A DNA stretch of 13,992 bases, taken from the NCBI GenBank assembly GCA_948960675.1, contig CARDPF010000051.1, positions 1-13,992 of the forward strand, given 5' to 3'. Below are positions 5,648 through 13,186 of the stretch, piece after piece. Each line of letters opens with the position of its first letter. Positions within the stretch are counted from its first letter, which is position 1. A program made the translations under genes and the position numbers. This DNA is from an uncultured Eisenbergiella sp. (GTDB taxonomy: Bacteria; Bacillota; Clostridia; Lachnospirales; Lachnospiraceae). The notes beneath the pieces are model-generated. The model was not told the origin of the DNA and did no database searches. It was given only the letters and a program-made list of their open reading frames with translations.

Positions 5648-7060
5648 CCTGTCCATCGCCGCCTCCGCCACCAGCGGGGCATTCTTCTTGGCATCATAAA
5701 AGTTTTCCCACAGCTGCCGGGAACTTTCGCGCATTTTTGCTTTTTCCTCCTCCGGCAGTGCAAGCGCCCACCGGATTGCCTCCGCCACTTCTTCGGGCTC
5801 CGGGTTTTCCCCCAGCAGCCGTCCGTTATCTGCAATCATGGAAGGGATCTCCCCCACTGCCGTGCCGATCACCAAAAGTCCCGCCGCCAGCGCTTCCATC
5901 ACCGACACCGGACAGCCCTCCGTGGAGGAAGTCGTAAGGAAAATATCCGCCCCGTTTTCCTCATAAAACCGGCGGACCTCTGCATTGGCCACACGCCCCC
6001 TTAGATTATACGAAATATTTTCCTTATTTTCCAGCTTTTTCTTGGCAAGTTCCCGTACTTTCCCAAAATCCTCCCCGTCGCCGAAATGCACCCAGCAAAT
6101 TTGTTCGCTAAGCAAAGCCAGCGCCTCCACAATCAGGTGCACCCGTTTTAGGGCAATCACATTGGAGCAGCTCACCAGCACCGCCGCCCCTTCGCGCTTC
6201 CGGTCAGGCCGTATGGTCAGGCCGTATACCCCCAGCCTGGCCACGCACGCTTTGTCTGCACAAAGTTTAGGATGGTGCTCCAGGTAATAGTCCATGGGCC
6301 TTTGCGCCACAAAAAAGAGCTTGTCCAGCCCGTCGTTGATCACTTCCTTAAACGGCTGGCGTCCGTACAAATAGCGCTCCTCATACAGGTCATACCCGTG
6401 CAGCCTGGTGAACAGCCGGTACCCGGGATATTCCTTTTTATGCAAAATCAGCGACAGGCTGTATGCATTGCACCAAAACGTGTAGAAGCAGGCCTCTTGC
6501 TTATACCGGCTTGCCTCATTTCTGGCGCGCCACCACGTATGAAAGCCGGTTGCTACGCGCTGGCGCGCTTCCGCAACCGACGCCGGTATGCGCAATCCGG
6601 GCTGCCGCCCTTCTTGCTTATACCGGCTTGCCCGTCCGATGTCTGTGTGCCTGTGCATGCAAGCATGCCCATTCACACAGCCGCCGTCCGGGGCTTTCAT
6701 GGTAAAGAACCGGTAAAATTCCTCGGCGCAGGCGTAAAATTCCACGGATTTTAGCAGCCTGCCCAACAAATCTTTCCGTTTTTCCCGCCGGTGCTTTGTC
6801 CAAATGACGGCAAGTTCTTTGCGGCACGGCTTCTGAAACGGATATTTTAGAATGTAGTACAGCTTTTTTGCCGCCGTAAGCCGCAAATCAAAATATTCGT
6901 AGGAAATCCCCTCCCGCACATGGGCGCAGTCCCGCCTGCCGCCCGTACAAATTACCGTCAGGTCAAACCGTTTGGCCAGTTCCGGGATTTCCGGCAGGAC
7001 AAACACGCTGTCCGGGCCGGAATTGGGGTAATCCGTTGTGACCAGATACATCTTTTTCAT
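5645..7060 (-). CDS. GT4 glycosyltransferase interrupted by an in-frame repeat-derived insert
   Basis: A 471-residue GT-B protein. It starts MKKMYLVTTDYPNSGPDSVFVLPEI, and the acceptor half continues with FYTFWCNAYSLSLILHKKEYPGYRLFTRLHGYDLYEERY. The C-terminal donor half has VSCSNVIALKRVHLIVEAL (297-315), VHFGDGED, and STEGCPVSVMEALAAGLLVIGT with Glu381 and Glu389 as the E-x7-E pair of GT4. Family members are near 400 residues. The excess lies in residues 127-190, which are low in conserved character, rich in Arg and Gly, and contain ASRYKQE twice. They are encoded by a multi-hairpin DNA element at 6491-6682; without them the protein would be 407 residues. The insert falls in the N-terminal acceptor half, just before the strand FYTFWC, so activity may be kept or changed. 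Start: ATG one base after the WecC stop, with no good ribosome site, so expression probably depends on coupling. Confidence 0.85.
   Translation of the reverse strand: MKKMYLVTTDYPNSGPDSVFVLPEIPELAKRFDLTVICTGGRRDCAHVREGISYEYFDLRLTAAKKLYYILKYPFQKPCRKELAVIWTKHRREKRKDLLGRLLKSVEFYACAEEFYRFFTMKAPDGGCVNGHACMHRHTDIGRASRYKQEGRQPGLRIPASVAEARQRVATGFHTWWRARNEASRYKQEACFYTFWCNAYSLSLILHKKEYPGYRLFTRLHGYDLYEERYLYGRQPFKEVINDGLDKLFFVAQRPMDYYLEHHPKLCADKACVARLGVYGLTIRPDRKREGAAVLVSCSNVIALKRVHLIVEALALLSEQICWVHFGDGEDFGKVRELAKKKLENKENISYNLRGRVANAEVRRFYEENGADIFLTTSSTEGCPVSVMEALAAGLLVIGTAVGEIPSMIADNGRLLGENPEPEEVAEAIRWALALPEEEKAKMRESSRQLWENFYDAKKNAPLVAEAAMDR
6495..6515. repeat. 21-bp direct repeat, copy 1
   Basis: On the plus strand this begins TCTTGCTTATACCGGCTTGC and is identical over 21 bp to 6612-6632. 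The period of 117 bp (39 codons) keeps frame, so both copies encode ASRYKQE. Its GCCGGTAT core (minus strand) can also pair with the ATACCGGC arm of hairpin B, allowing alternative folding. Confidence 0.9.
6612..6632. repeat. 21-bp direct repeat, copy 2
   Basis: Identical to 6495-6515. This copy also provides one arm of hairpin B (6620-6627 pairing with 6582-6589). The two copies could have come from an internal duplication of the element or from two element units side by side. Confidence 0.9.
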
Positions 7061-7061
7061 A

Positions 7062-8270
7062 TCATAACGTGTACCAGCCCGGACAGTCCGCCACTTTCCT
7101 CGTATCCAAGACCAGCTTTCCTTCCAGTTTCGCTATATTTTCCCGAATCTGTGTATGTCCCACCATAATGACCACCAAATCCACCTCCCCCAAAAAGGCG
7201 TCCAGCGAATGGCACTGGTTGGGAACCAGATCCTTTTCCACATAGGGGTCGTAAAATTTCACCAAATGCCCGCACAGGTGCTTTTCCATATTGTGGATCA
7301 GCTGCAGCGTGGGACTCTGCCGGATGTCGTCCACATCCTCCTTGTAGGTCATCCCGTAAAAGCCCACCCGGGAAATGTCCACGTTCCTCTCCCTGCAGAT
7401 ATTATACACCCGCTCCAGCACAAATTCCGGCATGGAATCGTTGATTTTGCGCGCCGCTAAAATGATGTTGGCAAGACCGGGATAATCCCCCACCAAAAAC
7501 CAGGGATCCACGGAAATGCAGTGTCCGCCCACCCCCGGCCCCGGCGTCAGGATATTTACCCGGGGATGCTTGTTGGCAATCCGGATAATCTCGTAGACAT
7601 TAAGCCCGTCCTTCCGGCAGATTTTCGCCAACTCATTGGCAAAGGCAATATTGATGTCCCGGTAGGTATTCTCCACCACCTTCGTCATCTCGGCGGTGCG
7701 GATGTCCGTCACCGTAATCTCACTTTTGCAAAAGGACGCATAGACCGCCTTCACCTTTTCCCCCACCTCCCGGTCATCACAGCCGATGGTCCGGTTGTTG
7801 TGCTCCAGTTCGTAAAGCATGTTGCCGGGAATAATCCGCTCCGGCGCGTGGACAAGGTGCACCTTTTTGTCTGCCCGTTCCACAATGGGGCGGACATGCC
7901 GGTCGATGGTTCCCGGCGATATGGTGGATTCGATCACCAGCACCGCTTTTGGCGGACAGACCAAAAGAACGCTCTCCACCGCCCGCTCCACGTAAGAGGC
8001 ATCCACTTTTTTGCTGAACTCGTCGTAAGGGGTGGGCACGGAAATCACATACATCCCTGCCCGCTGATATTCTGTTGTAAAGCGGATTCCCTTTTCCACC
8101 GCCTGCCGGTACAACTCCAAAAGGCCGTCCTCCCGAAACGTCACCCGGGAATGATTCAACTCGTCCACCACGGCCGCGTTGTAATCCGTCCCCACCACTT
8201 CCACCCCGTGGGCGGCCATCATCAACGCCGTGGGCAATCCGATATAGCCCAATCCGATTACATTTACCAT
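7062..8270 (-). CDS. wecC: UDP-N-acetyl-D-mannosamine dehydrogenase (WecC-like)
   Basis: A 402-residue NAD-dependent nucleotide-sugar dehydrogenase of normal length. The N-terminal Rossmann motif VIGLGYIGLPTAL is followed by MYVISVPTPYDE, IESTISPGT and HAPERIIPGN. The central segment EMTKVVENTYRDINIAFANE carries the conserved Lys and Asn. The catalytic motif GPGVGGHCISVDPWFLV contains the nucleophilic Cys251 and matches the WecC subgroup (GGHCIxVDPWF) rather than UDP-Glc dehydrogenases. It would oxidise UDP-ManNAc twice to UDP-ManNAcA in the cytoplasm. A UDP-GlcNAc 2-epimerase (WecB) is needed to make its substrate and is not in the window. Oxidation of UDP-GlcNAc or UDP-GalNAc cannot be excluded. 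I chose the ATG at 8268-8270 because GGAG lies 6 nt upstream. The ATG four codons earlier has no ribosome site and itself overlaps that GGAG. Confidence 0.9.
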   Translation of the reverse strand: MVNVIGLGYIGLPTALMMAAHGVEVVGTDYNAAVVDELNHSRVTFREDGLLELYRQAVEKGIRFTTEYQRAGMYVISVPTPYDEFSKKVDASYVERAVESVLLVCPPKAVLVIESTISPGTIDRHVRPIVERADKKVHLVHAPERIIPGNMLYELEHNNRTIGCDDREVGEKVKAVYASFCKSEITVTDIRTAEMTKVVENTYRDINIAFANELAKICRKDGLNVYEIIRIANKHPRVNILTPGPGVGGHCISVDPWFLVGDYPGLANIILAARKINDSMPEFVLERVYNICRERNVDISRVGFYGMTYKEDVDDIRQSPTLQLIHNMEKHLCGHLVKFYDPYVEKDLVPNQCHSLDAFLGEVDLVVIMVGHTQIRENIAKLEGKLVLDTRKVADCPGWYTL

Positions 8271-8276
8271 TCTTTG

Positions 8277-8301
8277 CTCCATTTCTGCGCTTTTTTGCGC
8301 A
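8277..8301 (-). promoter_or_regulatory. wecC ribosome-binding site with a small hairpin just upstream
   Basis: GGAG at 8277-8280 precedes the chosen ATG by 6 nt. Immediately upstream, 8286-8301 forms TGCGC-A6-GCGCA on the minus strand, a 5-bp stem with a 6-nt loop. It is too weak and wrongly placed for a terminator, but it could expose or space the ribosome site, or be an mRNA processing point in the 66-bp gap. Confidence 0.35.
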
Positions 8302-8336
8302 TAATCAGTTGGCGGCAGGCAGGGCAGCCTCCCTGA

Positions 8337-9440
8337 TCAGTCTTTAGCGCTGCTTTTGATATATGTCACCACCGGCCCCAAAACCGCCTCCATGGAAACC
8401 ATCCTTTCCGCAAAGGCCCGGATCCTTCCGGTCAGCGCACCGGTGTTTTGCCTGCACAATTCGTCGTAAAAGTCCGCCACCCGTGCCATATCCACCGGGC
8501 TTTTATCGTTGGGAAAACGCCTGTAATACGCAGGATCTCCCGCCTCCAGCGCCCGCTCCCGGCATCCGGCAATAATCGGCAGTCCCTTGGCCAGATATTC
8601 CGACGTTTTCAGGGTACTGATACTGTCCAGCCCCAACTTATACATCCCAAAGGAGGCCAGCGCAATGTCCGCCCTTTCATAAAGCCGCTCCAATTCCTCC
8701 CCCGTCTTTTTCCCGTAAAAAATCACCTGCCCCGAAAGCTTCCATTTTTCCGAAAGCCTCCGGTATCTTTCATACTCGGGGCCTTCCCCCACCAGATGTA
8801 CCCGAAACGTCCTTTCCCCCCGGTATGCATGCAGCCCCTGCAGAATCCGCTCATACCCGTGATGACGCTGGAAATTGGCCACCGCCAGCAGATGGATGAC
8901 GCCCGGCTCCCGCTGTGTCTTTTCCACCGGGCGGATGGCTGCGATGTCCACCCCATTCATGGTACGGATGCAGGCAACCCCAAAGATTGCCTCGTCCCGG
9001 GAGTAGGTGACAAAGCGGTCCACCGACTCTTTCAGATGCCCCCGGTACAAAAGCTCCTTAAAATAAAACGGCCAGGTATTCCACTTCCCGAAATCGTCCC
9101 GGTTATAGGGGTACGTAAATACCTCCACGATGATTTTGCAGGCTGGATACCGCCTCTTGATTTCCCGCAGAAAGGAAACGTATTTTTTGTCGGCAACCGC
9201 CCGGCGGATATATAAAAAATCCGGCTCTACAATCCTCGCAAGCGCCTCCCCATAGGCCCGCTCAATGGACATCTGGGGCAAAAGCCCTATCAACCGCTTG
9301 GGCAGGCTTCTTTCCACATCCCTGACCAGCACCTCTTCCATGGAAAAATATTTTTCAAACTCTGCGGTCTGCATTGCAATTTTTTTTGCGACCCCGGAGG
9401 TTTTTCCCCCGCCGAAATGCACATAATATCCTTTTTTCAT
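8337..9440 (-). CDS. Glycosyltransferase, GT4-like
   Basis: A 367-residue GT-B protein. The N-terminal half starts MKKGYYVHFGGGKTSGVAKKI with a Gly-rich loop after the first strand, as in GT4 enzymes. The second half shows IHLLAVANFQRHHGYERILQGL (182-203), VHLVGEGPEY (214-223), ADIALASFGMYKLGLDSIS and LKTSEYLAKGLPIIAG (277-292). The usual E-x7-E is replaced by the KTSEYLAKGLPI form seen in some capsule GT4 proteins. No membrane segment is visible; it would act on the cytoplasmic side on a lipid-linked glycan. Donor and acceptor are not readable from sequence. Start: ATG with GGGGAG 4 nt upstream, 15 bp after the stop of the GT-C-type membrane gene. The TGA stop lies inside the small palindrome CTGATCAG (8333-8340). 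Confidence 0.8.
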   Translation of the reverse strand: MKKGYYVHFGGGKTSGVAKKIAMQTAEFEKYFSMEEVLVRDVERSLPKRLIGLLPQMSIERAYGEALARIVEPDFLYIRRAVADKKYVSFLREIKRRYPACKIIVEVFTYPYNRDDFGKWNTWPFYFKELLYRGHLKESVDRFVTYSRDEAIFGVACIRTMNGVDIAAIRPVEKTQREPGVIHLLAVANFQRHHGYERILQGLHAYRGERTFRVHLVGEGPEYERYRRLSEKWKLSGQVIFYGKKTGEELERLYERADIALASFGMYKLGLDSISTLKTSEYLAKGLPIIAGCRERALEAGDPAYYRRFPNDKSPVDMARVADFYDELCRQNTGALTGRIRAFAERMVSMEAVLGPVVTYIKSSAKD

Positions 9441-9455
9441 ACTGCTCCCCTGGGT

Positions 9456-11117
9456 TTATTCCCCCTCCATGTCGCTGACCCACAGCGTAATCCGCTCCGT
9501 GTCCAGCGCGGCCGGGTGATATCCCTCTATGTCCGCATACCGCCCGGCAGCCGTCACCACCACGCTGTCCTTTCCAGAATGCAGGTCCGCCAGCTTTTCC
9601 GCTCCCGAAACCCAGCGGTAATCCTGCCACAGATACCCGTACAGCAGGGCATTGGCATCCAGGCTGTCGTTCACATAATAAACCTCCACGTCCTCTTTTC
9701 CCAAATATCCGGCCACCGCGATAAAATCGGCCTGCCTGCCTTTCCCGTCCACAATCCGGTTGCTGTAATAAGGGTGCTGCACCATATTGACCACGCACAG
9801 CCCCAGCGCGCCTATCCATGTGGCCTTCCAAAACATTCCCTGCAAAAACGCAGGATCCTTTTTCCGGAACGCAAAGACCAGCACGGCCAGCGACATAGCC
9901 GTAAACACCAGGGCAATGCAGGCGGAAGCGCCCCAAAACACATATTTATTCAAGTTTTCCAAGATCAGCGTCACATGACAGTCCATGACCGCCATCCGGG
10001 TATGGTTTTTCATGATTCCGTAATAAACGGTGCAATAAAGCCCGGTTCCCCCATAAGCCAAAAGCAAAATCCGCTTCCCCCGCCATTCCACGCCGGAGAT
10101 TTGGAGTAAAAAGACCGACAGCGGAATCGCAAATCCGAAAAAGTACCGGAATAAAAATTTCAGCGGAAGCAGGTTTCCCGTCTCCTCCGGCAAAAGCACC
10201 GTCACCACCGTCTCTGCGATCAGCAAAAGAACAGCCATATAACAAAATCCCAAAAACTGCCGCCCGGCCCGTGAAAAGCCTTTGCGGTATAGAAAAGGGA
10301 ATACCACCGGCAAAATCCCCGTACACAACAGAAAAAATACCGCGTAATAGAGCAGGCCGCTGCCTGCCGTGACCACTGTCCCGCTGCGGATGGGCAAAAG
10401 CCGCAAAAGCTGGGAGGCATAATGGTTTTCCCCCTGGTTTCCCCCGTTGGCAAACCAGACGCCGGCCTTTACCAGAACCGTGAGCACACACCAAACCCCC
10501 GCCACAAACAGGCATTTGCCGATTCCCCGCTTTTTCTCCTTCCGGTGCACCCATAACAGGAGCAGACAGTAGGCTGCAATCAAAACAATGCCGTTGGTTT
10601 TCACAAAAAAGGCGGCGGAAAGGGCCAGCGCAGCCGCCATACAGTAGCGGTTACGGGTTCTTCCTTCTTCCAAATCCCGGTATACAAAATAAAAGCACCA
10701 TAGCAGCACCGGGTAGAACAAAACCTCCTGCATCAGATAGCAGGTATCAATCATATCCGGAATGAAAAGGGAAAAGGCGCTGACCATGACCGCCTTTTTT
10801 ACAGGCAGCATTCTTTTGGCCAGCAGATAAACCGGGAAAACGGCGGAGCACATCACCAAAACATTGAGCAGCCGCAGGGTAAAAAGAATCGTCTCCGGCC
10901 TGTAAAAGAAATACGCGACGGATAGCAGCATGGGATACAGTACGCAGTCGTAGCTAAAATATTGGTAGCCTTTTTGGAAAGAACCGGTGTGGTGGAACGA
11001 CTTTGCCAGGGAAAGATATAAATCCTCATCCAATAGCAAATGCACCGGAACGGTCATTTGGGATACCGCAAAGGTATACAAAAGCACCGCCAGCACATAA
11101 AGCATTCCGATCTTCAT
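9456..11117 (-). CDS. Multispan membrane glycosyltransferase, GT-C / ArnT-PMT-like
   Basis: A 553-residue protein with many hydrophobic segments over residues 1-470: MLYVLAVLLYTFAVSQM at the N-terminus, then for example GLLYYAVFFLLCTGILPVVF and AVLLLIAETVVTVLL. About 80 soluble residues follow. After the first membrane helix comes VHLLLDEDLYLSLAKSFHHTGSF, with Asp30-Glu31-Asp32 where ArnT/PMT-type GT-C enzymes carry their catalytic acidic residues in the first outer loop. Such enzymes transfer a sugar from a polyprenyl-phosphate donor on the outer face of the membrane. The open frame runs a further 58 codons upstream, but that part overlaps the preceding GT2 gene. I therefore chose the ATG at 11115-11117, which has AAGGG upstream and begins at the first hydrophobic helix. 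A wholly different membrane role, such as a flippase or polymerase, is less likely but possible. Confidence 0.72.
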   Translation of the reverse strand: MKIGMLYVLAVLLYTFAVSQMTVPVHLLLDEDLYLSLAKSFHHTGSFQKGYQYFSYDCVLYPMLLSVAYFFYRPETILFTLRLLNVLVMCSAVFPVYLLAKRMLPVKKAVMVSAFSLFIPDMIDTCYLMQEVLFYPVLLWCFYFVYRDLEEGRTRNRYCMAAALALSAAFFVKTNGIVLIAAYCLLLLWVHRKEKKRGIGKCLFVAGVWCVLTVLVKAGVWFANGGNQGENHYASQLLRLLPIRSGTVVTAGSGLLYYAVFFLLCTGILPVVFPFLYRKGFSRAGRQFLGFCYMAVLLLIAETVVTVLLPEETGNLLPLKFLFRYFFGFAIPLSVFLLQISGVEWRGKRILLLAYGGTGLYCTVYYGIMKNHTRMAVMDCHVTLILENLNKYVFWGASACIALVFTAMSLAVLVFAFRKKDPAFLQGMFWKATWIGALGLCVVNMVQHPYYSNRIVDGKGRQADFIAVAGYLGKEDVEVYYVNDSLDANALLYGYLWQDYRWVSGAEKLADLHSGKDSVVVTAAGRYADIEGYHPAALDTERITLWVSDMEGE

Positions 11118-11130
11118 CCAACCCTTCTTC

Positions 11131-12036
11131 TCACCCAAGATACCGCCCTGTCCTTCCCCTGTAAAAATCCCGGATTCCCCCAAAAACCGCCCTGGCCTGC
11201 CCGGTCTTTCCCCGCAACAGCCAGATTGCCGTCCATGCGCCCCGGTTTGCCATAAAATACAGCCAAAATACCATATAATTGCCCCTGCCAAGGTGCTTTT
11301 TATGGCACATCAGCCAGTTTCTCGTGATATAGTACACGCAGGCAGGATTGTCGTTGCCCTTGGTGGAGCCGTTGACCTTGTGGTATAATTTCGCGGCCGG
11401 GACATAAACGACTTCCACGCCCTTTTCCCCCGCCCGCATGAAATACTCCGTATCCTCATAGTACAAAAAGAAAGCTTCATCCAAAAACCCCACCTTTTCC
11501 ACCGTCTCCTTGGAAAGCAGCAGGCAGCAGCCGTTTCCGTTTGCACATTTCTTTTCCACATCGTATGGCGGCGCATCCTTTTGGTTCTCCCCCATGGCGA
11601 ACGGCTTTTTCACTACCCTTGAAAAGCCCCCGCCCGCCGACCAGATCGTGTCCCTGCGGTCAAAATAAAAAATCTTTGGCACCGCAATGCAGTCTGTATG
11701 GACCTGCACGGCCCGCACCAGTTCGCCGATCATCCCTTTTTCCAGACAGGTATCATTGTTGAGCAGCAAAACAAAATCCGTCCCATCCCGCAGCGCCTGC
11801 CGGATCCCTGCATTGTTGGCCGCCGCAAATCCAAGGTTTTCCCCCATATACAACAGGGTCAGGTCCGGACGCTCCCCCCACCTACTATAAAGCTTTTCCA
11901 TGGAGCCGTCCGTGGAACCGTTATCCACCACATAAATATGCAGTTCCTGTGCCCAGCCGTTGTCCAAGACGGATGCGATACAGGTATCATTATAGACCAG
12001 TCCGTTATAATTGACAAGAATTACCGAAACTTTCAC
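11131..12036 (-). CDS. GT2 glycosyltransferase, rhamnosyltransferase (WbbL/RfbF)-like
   Basis: A 301-residue GT-A protein beginning VKVSVILVNYNG. DNGSTDGS (38-45), GENLGFAAANNAGI (65-78), LLLNNDT (90-96, the DXD-equivalent NND), CANGNGCCLLLSKE and DEAFFLYYEDTEYFMRAG (186-203) are the hallmark motifs of the WbbL/RfbF rhamnosyltransferase branch of GT2. It is expected to add a deoxyhexose, likely rhamnose from dTDP-Rha, at the cytoplasmic membrane face. No rml genes lie in the window to confirm the donor. The start is GTG (12034-12036), overlapping the TGA stop of the upstream GT4 as GTGA, with GGAGG about 10 nt before it. The C-terminal helix (YMVFWLYFMANRGAWTAIWLL) is hydrophobic, as in relatives, and probably attaches the protein to the membrane. 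Confidence 0.87.
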   Translation of the reverse strand: MKVSVILVNYNGLVYNDTCIASVLDNGWAQELHIYVVDNGSTDGSMEKLYSRWGERPDLTLLYMGENLGFAAANNAGIRQALRDGTDFVLLLNNDTCLEKGMIGELVRAVQVHTDCIAVPKIFYFDRRDTIWSAGGGFSRVVKKPFAMGENQKDAPPYDVEKKCANGNGCCLLLSKETVEKVGFLDEAFFLYYEDTEYFMRAGEKGVEVVYVPAAKLYHKVNGSTKGNDNPACVYYITRNWLMCHKKHLGRGNYMVFWLYFMANRGAWTAIWLLRGKTGQARAVFGGIRDFYRGRTGRYLG

Positions 12037-13163
12037 GGCCGGCCGCCCTCCTTTGCAAAATCCAGAATACATTCCAGATATTGTCTGGATATCCGCTCCT
12101 TATCATACACGGAAGCGTCCAGCGTATTTTCCCCGGAAGGATTTTTCTTCATCTGCGCGATCCAGTCCTCCACCCGGTACGGATCCTCCACATAGTGGGC
12201 CATATTCTGCGTCACCTCCGGGATACAGGTGCACCTGGTGGTAATCACCGGCGTCCCCAAAAGCATCGCCTCCACGGGCGGCATCCCAAACCCCTCAAAC
12301 ACGCTGGGAAACAGAAAAGCCCTGCAGTTTTTGAGCAAACTGAATTTCTCGCTATTTTCCACAAAGCCGGTAAGACAAATGGCCTGCTCCAAATGCTTTT
12401 CGCGTATCAGTTCCTTTAATTTATCACTCTGAAAACCCGACACACCGGAAATCAACAGCTTTTGCGGCAGTTTGGCATGTTCCCTGCACACCCTCTCCAT
12501 CACCGACACCAGCGTCACCAGGTTTTTGTGGGGAATCAGCTGGGAAAGGGTATAATAATACTCCCCCTTTTCCACACCGTACTTCTGGCGAAGCCCCTCA
12601 AACACATCCTCTTTGGGTTCCTCCACCGCAACGGGATTGTAAATTACCTCAATTTTTTCCGGCTTGAAATGAAAATGTTCCACCAGATCCTGCTTGACAT
12701 ACTCCGAAATCACCACCACCTTTTTGGAAAACAGGCGGTTCGCATACCAGCACAGCCAGGAATAGGCCACCTCATAAAGGGGATGGTACTTGGGATAATG
12801 GTACGCCTGAATGTCATGGATCGTGTTCATCCACGACACCCCTCCGTTCAAAAACGGGCGGAAAAAAACCGGGGAAAAGCACAGCCGCAGGCCGTTTTTT
12901 TTCAGCAGGCGGTTTTCAAACAGGTTTTGCCAAATCAGCCTTTTGCCGATTTTTTCCGACTCTATGGGAACCGTCAGCATACGGAACCGCTTGTCTGTAA
13001 GGTAATGGGTAAAGGTATCTGCATTATCCTTAGCCGTCACCAGCACAAAGCGAAACGGCTCTTTTAACTGCATCAGCCCGTCCAACAGGTTGCGGATGTA
13101 AAACTCCGTACCGCCCACTTTTTTTGGCCGAAGCCACAGCAAATCAATCGCAATCTCTTTCAT
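12033..13163 (-). CDS. GT4 glycosyltransferase (mannosyltransferase-like subfamily)
   Basis: A 376-residue GT-B protein beginning MKEIAIDLLWLRPKKVGGTEFYIRNLL, whose GGTE loop follows the first strand. NTIHDIQAYHYPKYH and VVVISEYVKQDLVEHF (149-164) are typical of the acceptor half. The donor half has YTLSQLIPHKNLVTLV (204-219), ICLTGFVENSEKFSLLKNC and FPSVFEGFGMPPVEAMLLGTPVI. In the last of these, Glu290 and Glu298 form the E-x7-E motif, in the form common in mannosyl- and related GT4 transferases of O-antigen and capsule loci. Donor identity is inferred only. Start: ATG at 13161-13163 with GGAGG 6 nt upstream. A longer frame upstream overlaps the preceding gene and has no homologous look. Gap to the upstream GT2 is 23 bp. 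Confidence 0.88.
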   Translation of the reverse strand: MKEIAIDLLWLRPKKVGGTEFYIRNLLDGLMQLKEPFRFVLVTAKDNADTFTHYLTDKRFRMLTVPIESEKIGKRLIWQNLFENRLLKKNGLRLCFSPVFFRPFLNGGVSWMNTIHDIQAYHYPKYHPLYEVAYSWLCWYANRLFSKKVVVISEYVKQDLVEHFHFKPEKIEVIYNPVAVEEPKEDVFEGLRQKYGVEKGEYYYTLSQLIPHKNLVTLVSVMERVCREHAKLPQKLLISGVSGFQSDKLKELIREKHLEQAICLTGFVENSEKFSLLKNCRAFLFPSVFEGFGMPPVEAMLLGTPVITTRCTCIPEVTQNMAHYVEDPYRVEDWIAQMKKNPSGENTLDASVYDKERISRQYLECILDFAKEGGRP

Positions 13164-13169
13164 TCCCTT

Positions 13170-13174
13170 CCTCC
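13170..13174 (-). promoter_or_regulatory. Ribosome-binding site deciding the GT4 start
   Basis: A perfect GGAGG lies 6 nt before the ATG at 13161-13163. It supports this start over a longer open frame that would run into the preceding gene. Confidence 0.75.
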
Positions 13175-13186
13175 GTTTGGGACGTC

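Larger units (their letters stand above)
6491..6682 (-). repeat. Palindromic multi-hairpin repetitive element inserted in frame in a GT4 gene
   Basis: About 192 bp (64 codons) made of successive inverted repeats. Hairpin A, 6643-6680, has outer arms CTGTGTG/CACACAG and an inner GCATGC-TT-GCATGC. Hairpin B, 6582-6627, has outer arms GCCGGTAT/ATACCGGC enclosing GCAA/TTGC and GGGC/GCCC. Hairpin C, 6547-6579, has CGGTTGC/GCAACCG enclosing CGCG/CGCG. Hairpin D, 6519-6544, has TTTC/GAAA around the palindrome TGGCGCGCCA. A 21-bp direct repeat brackets C and D. The length is a multiple of three and the reading frame is uninterrupted; plus-strand frames across it are also long and open. I see no transposase and no clear target-site duplication, so it looks like a non-autonomous, MITE- or RPE-like element. 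The edges are estimated from where family-like protein sequence resumes. No second copy occurs in the window. Confidence 0.72.

Noticed and set aside
6495..6632. CRISPR-like repeat pair
   Set aside because: There are only two copies, 117 bp apart, with the space between filled by hairpins and inside a coding frame. No cas genes are present.
6272..6754. Plus-strand open frames crossing the hairpin element
   Set aside because: They run antisense to the GT4 and arise because the palindromic element is open in several frames. There is no independent coding evidence.
7521..8336. 271-codon plus-strand open frame
   Set aside because: Antisense to wecC, which has a full set of family motifs.
11118..11291. 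58-codon N-terminal extension of the GT-C-type membrane gene
   Set aside because: It overlaps the GT2 gene in another frame, is Gly/Arg-rich unlike a leader, and a proper ATG lies just before the first membrane helix.
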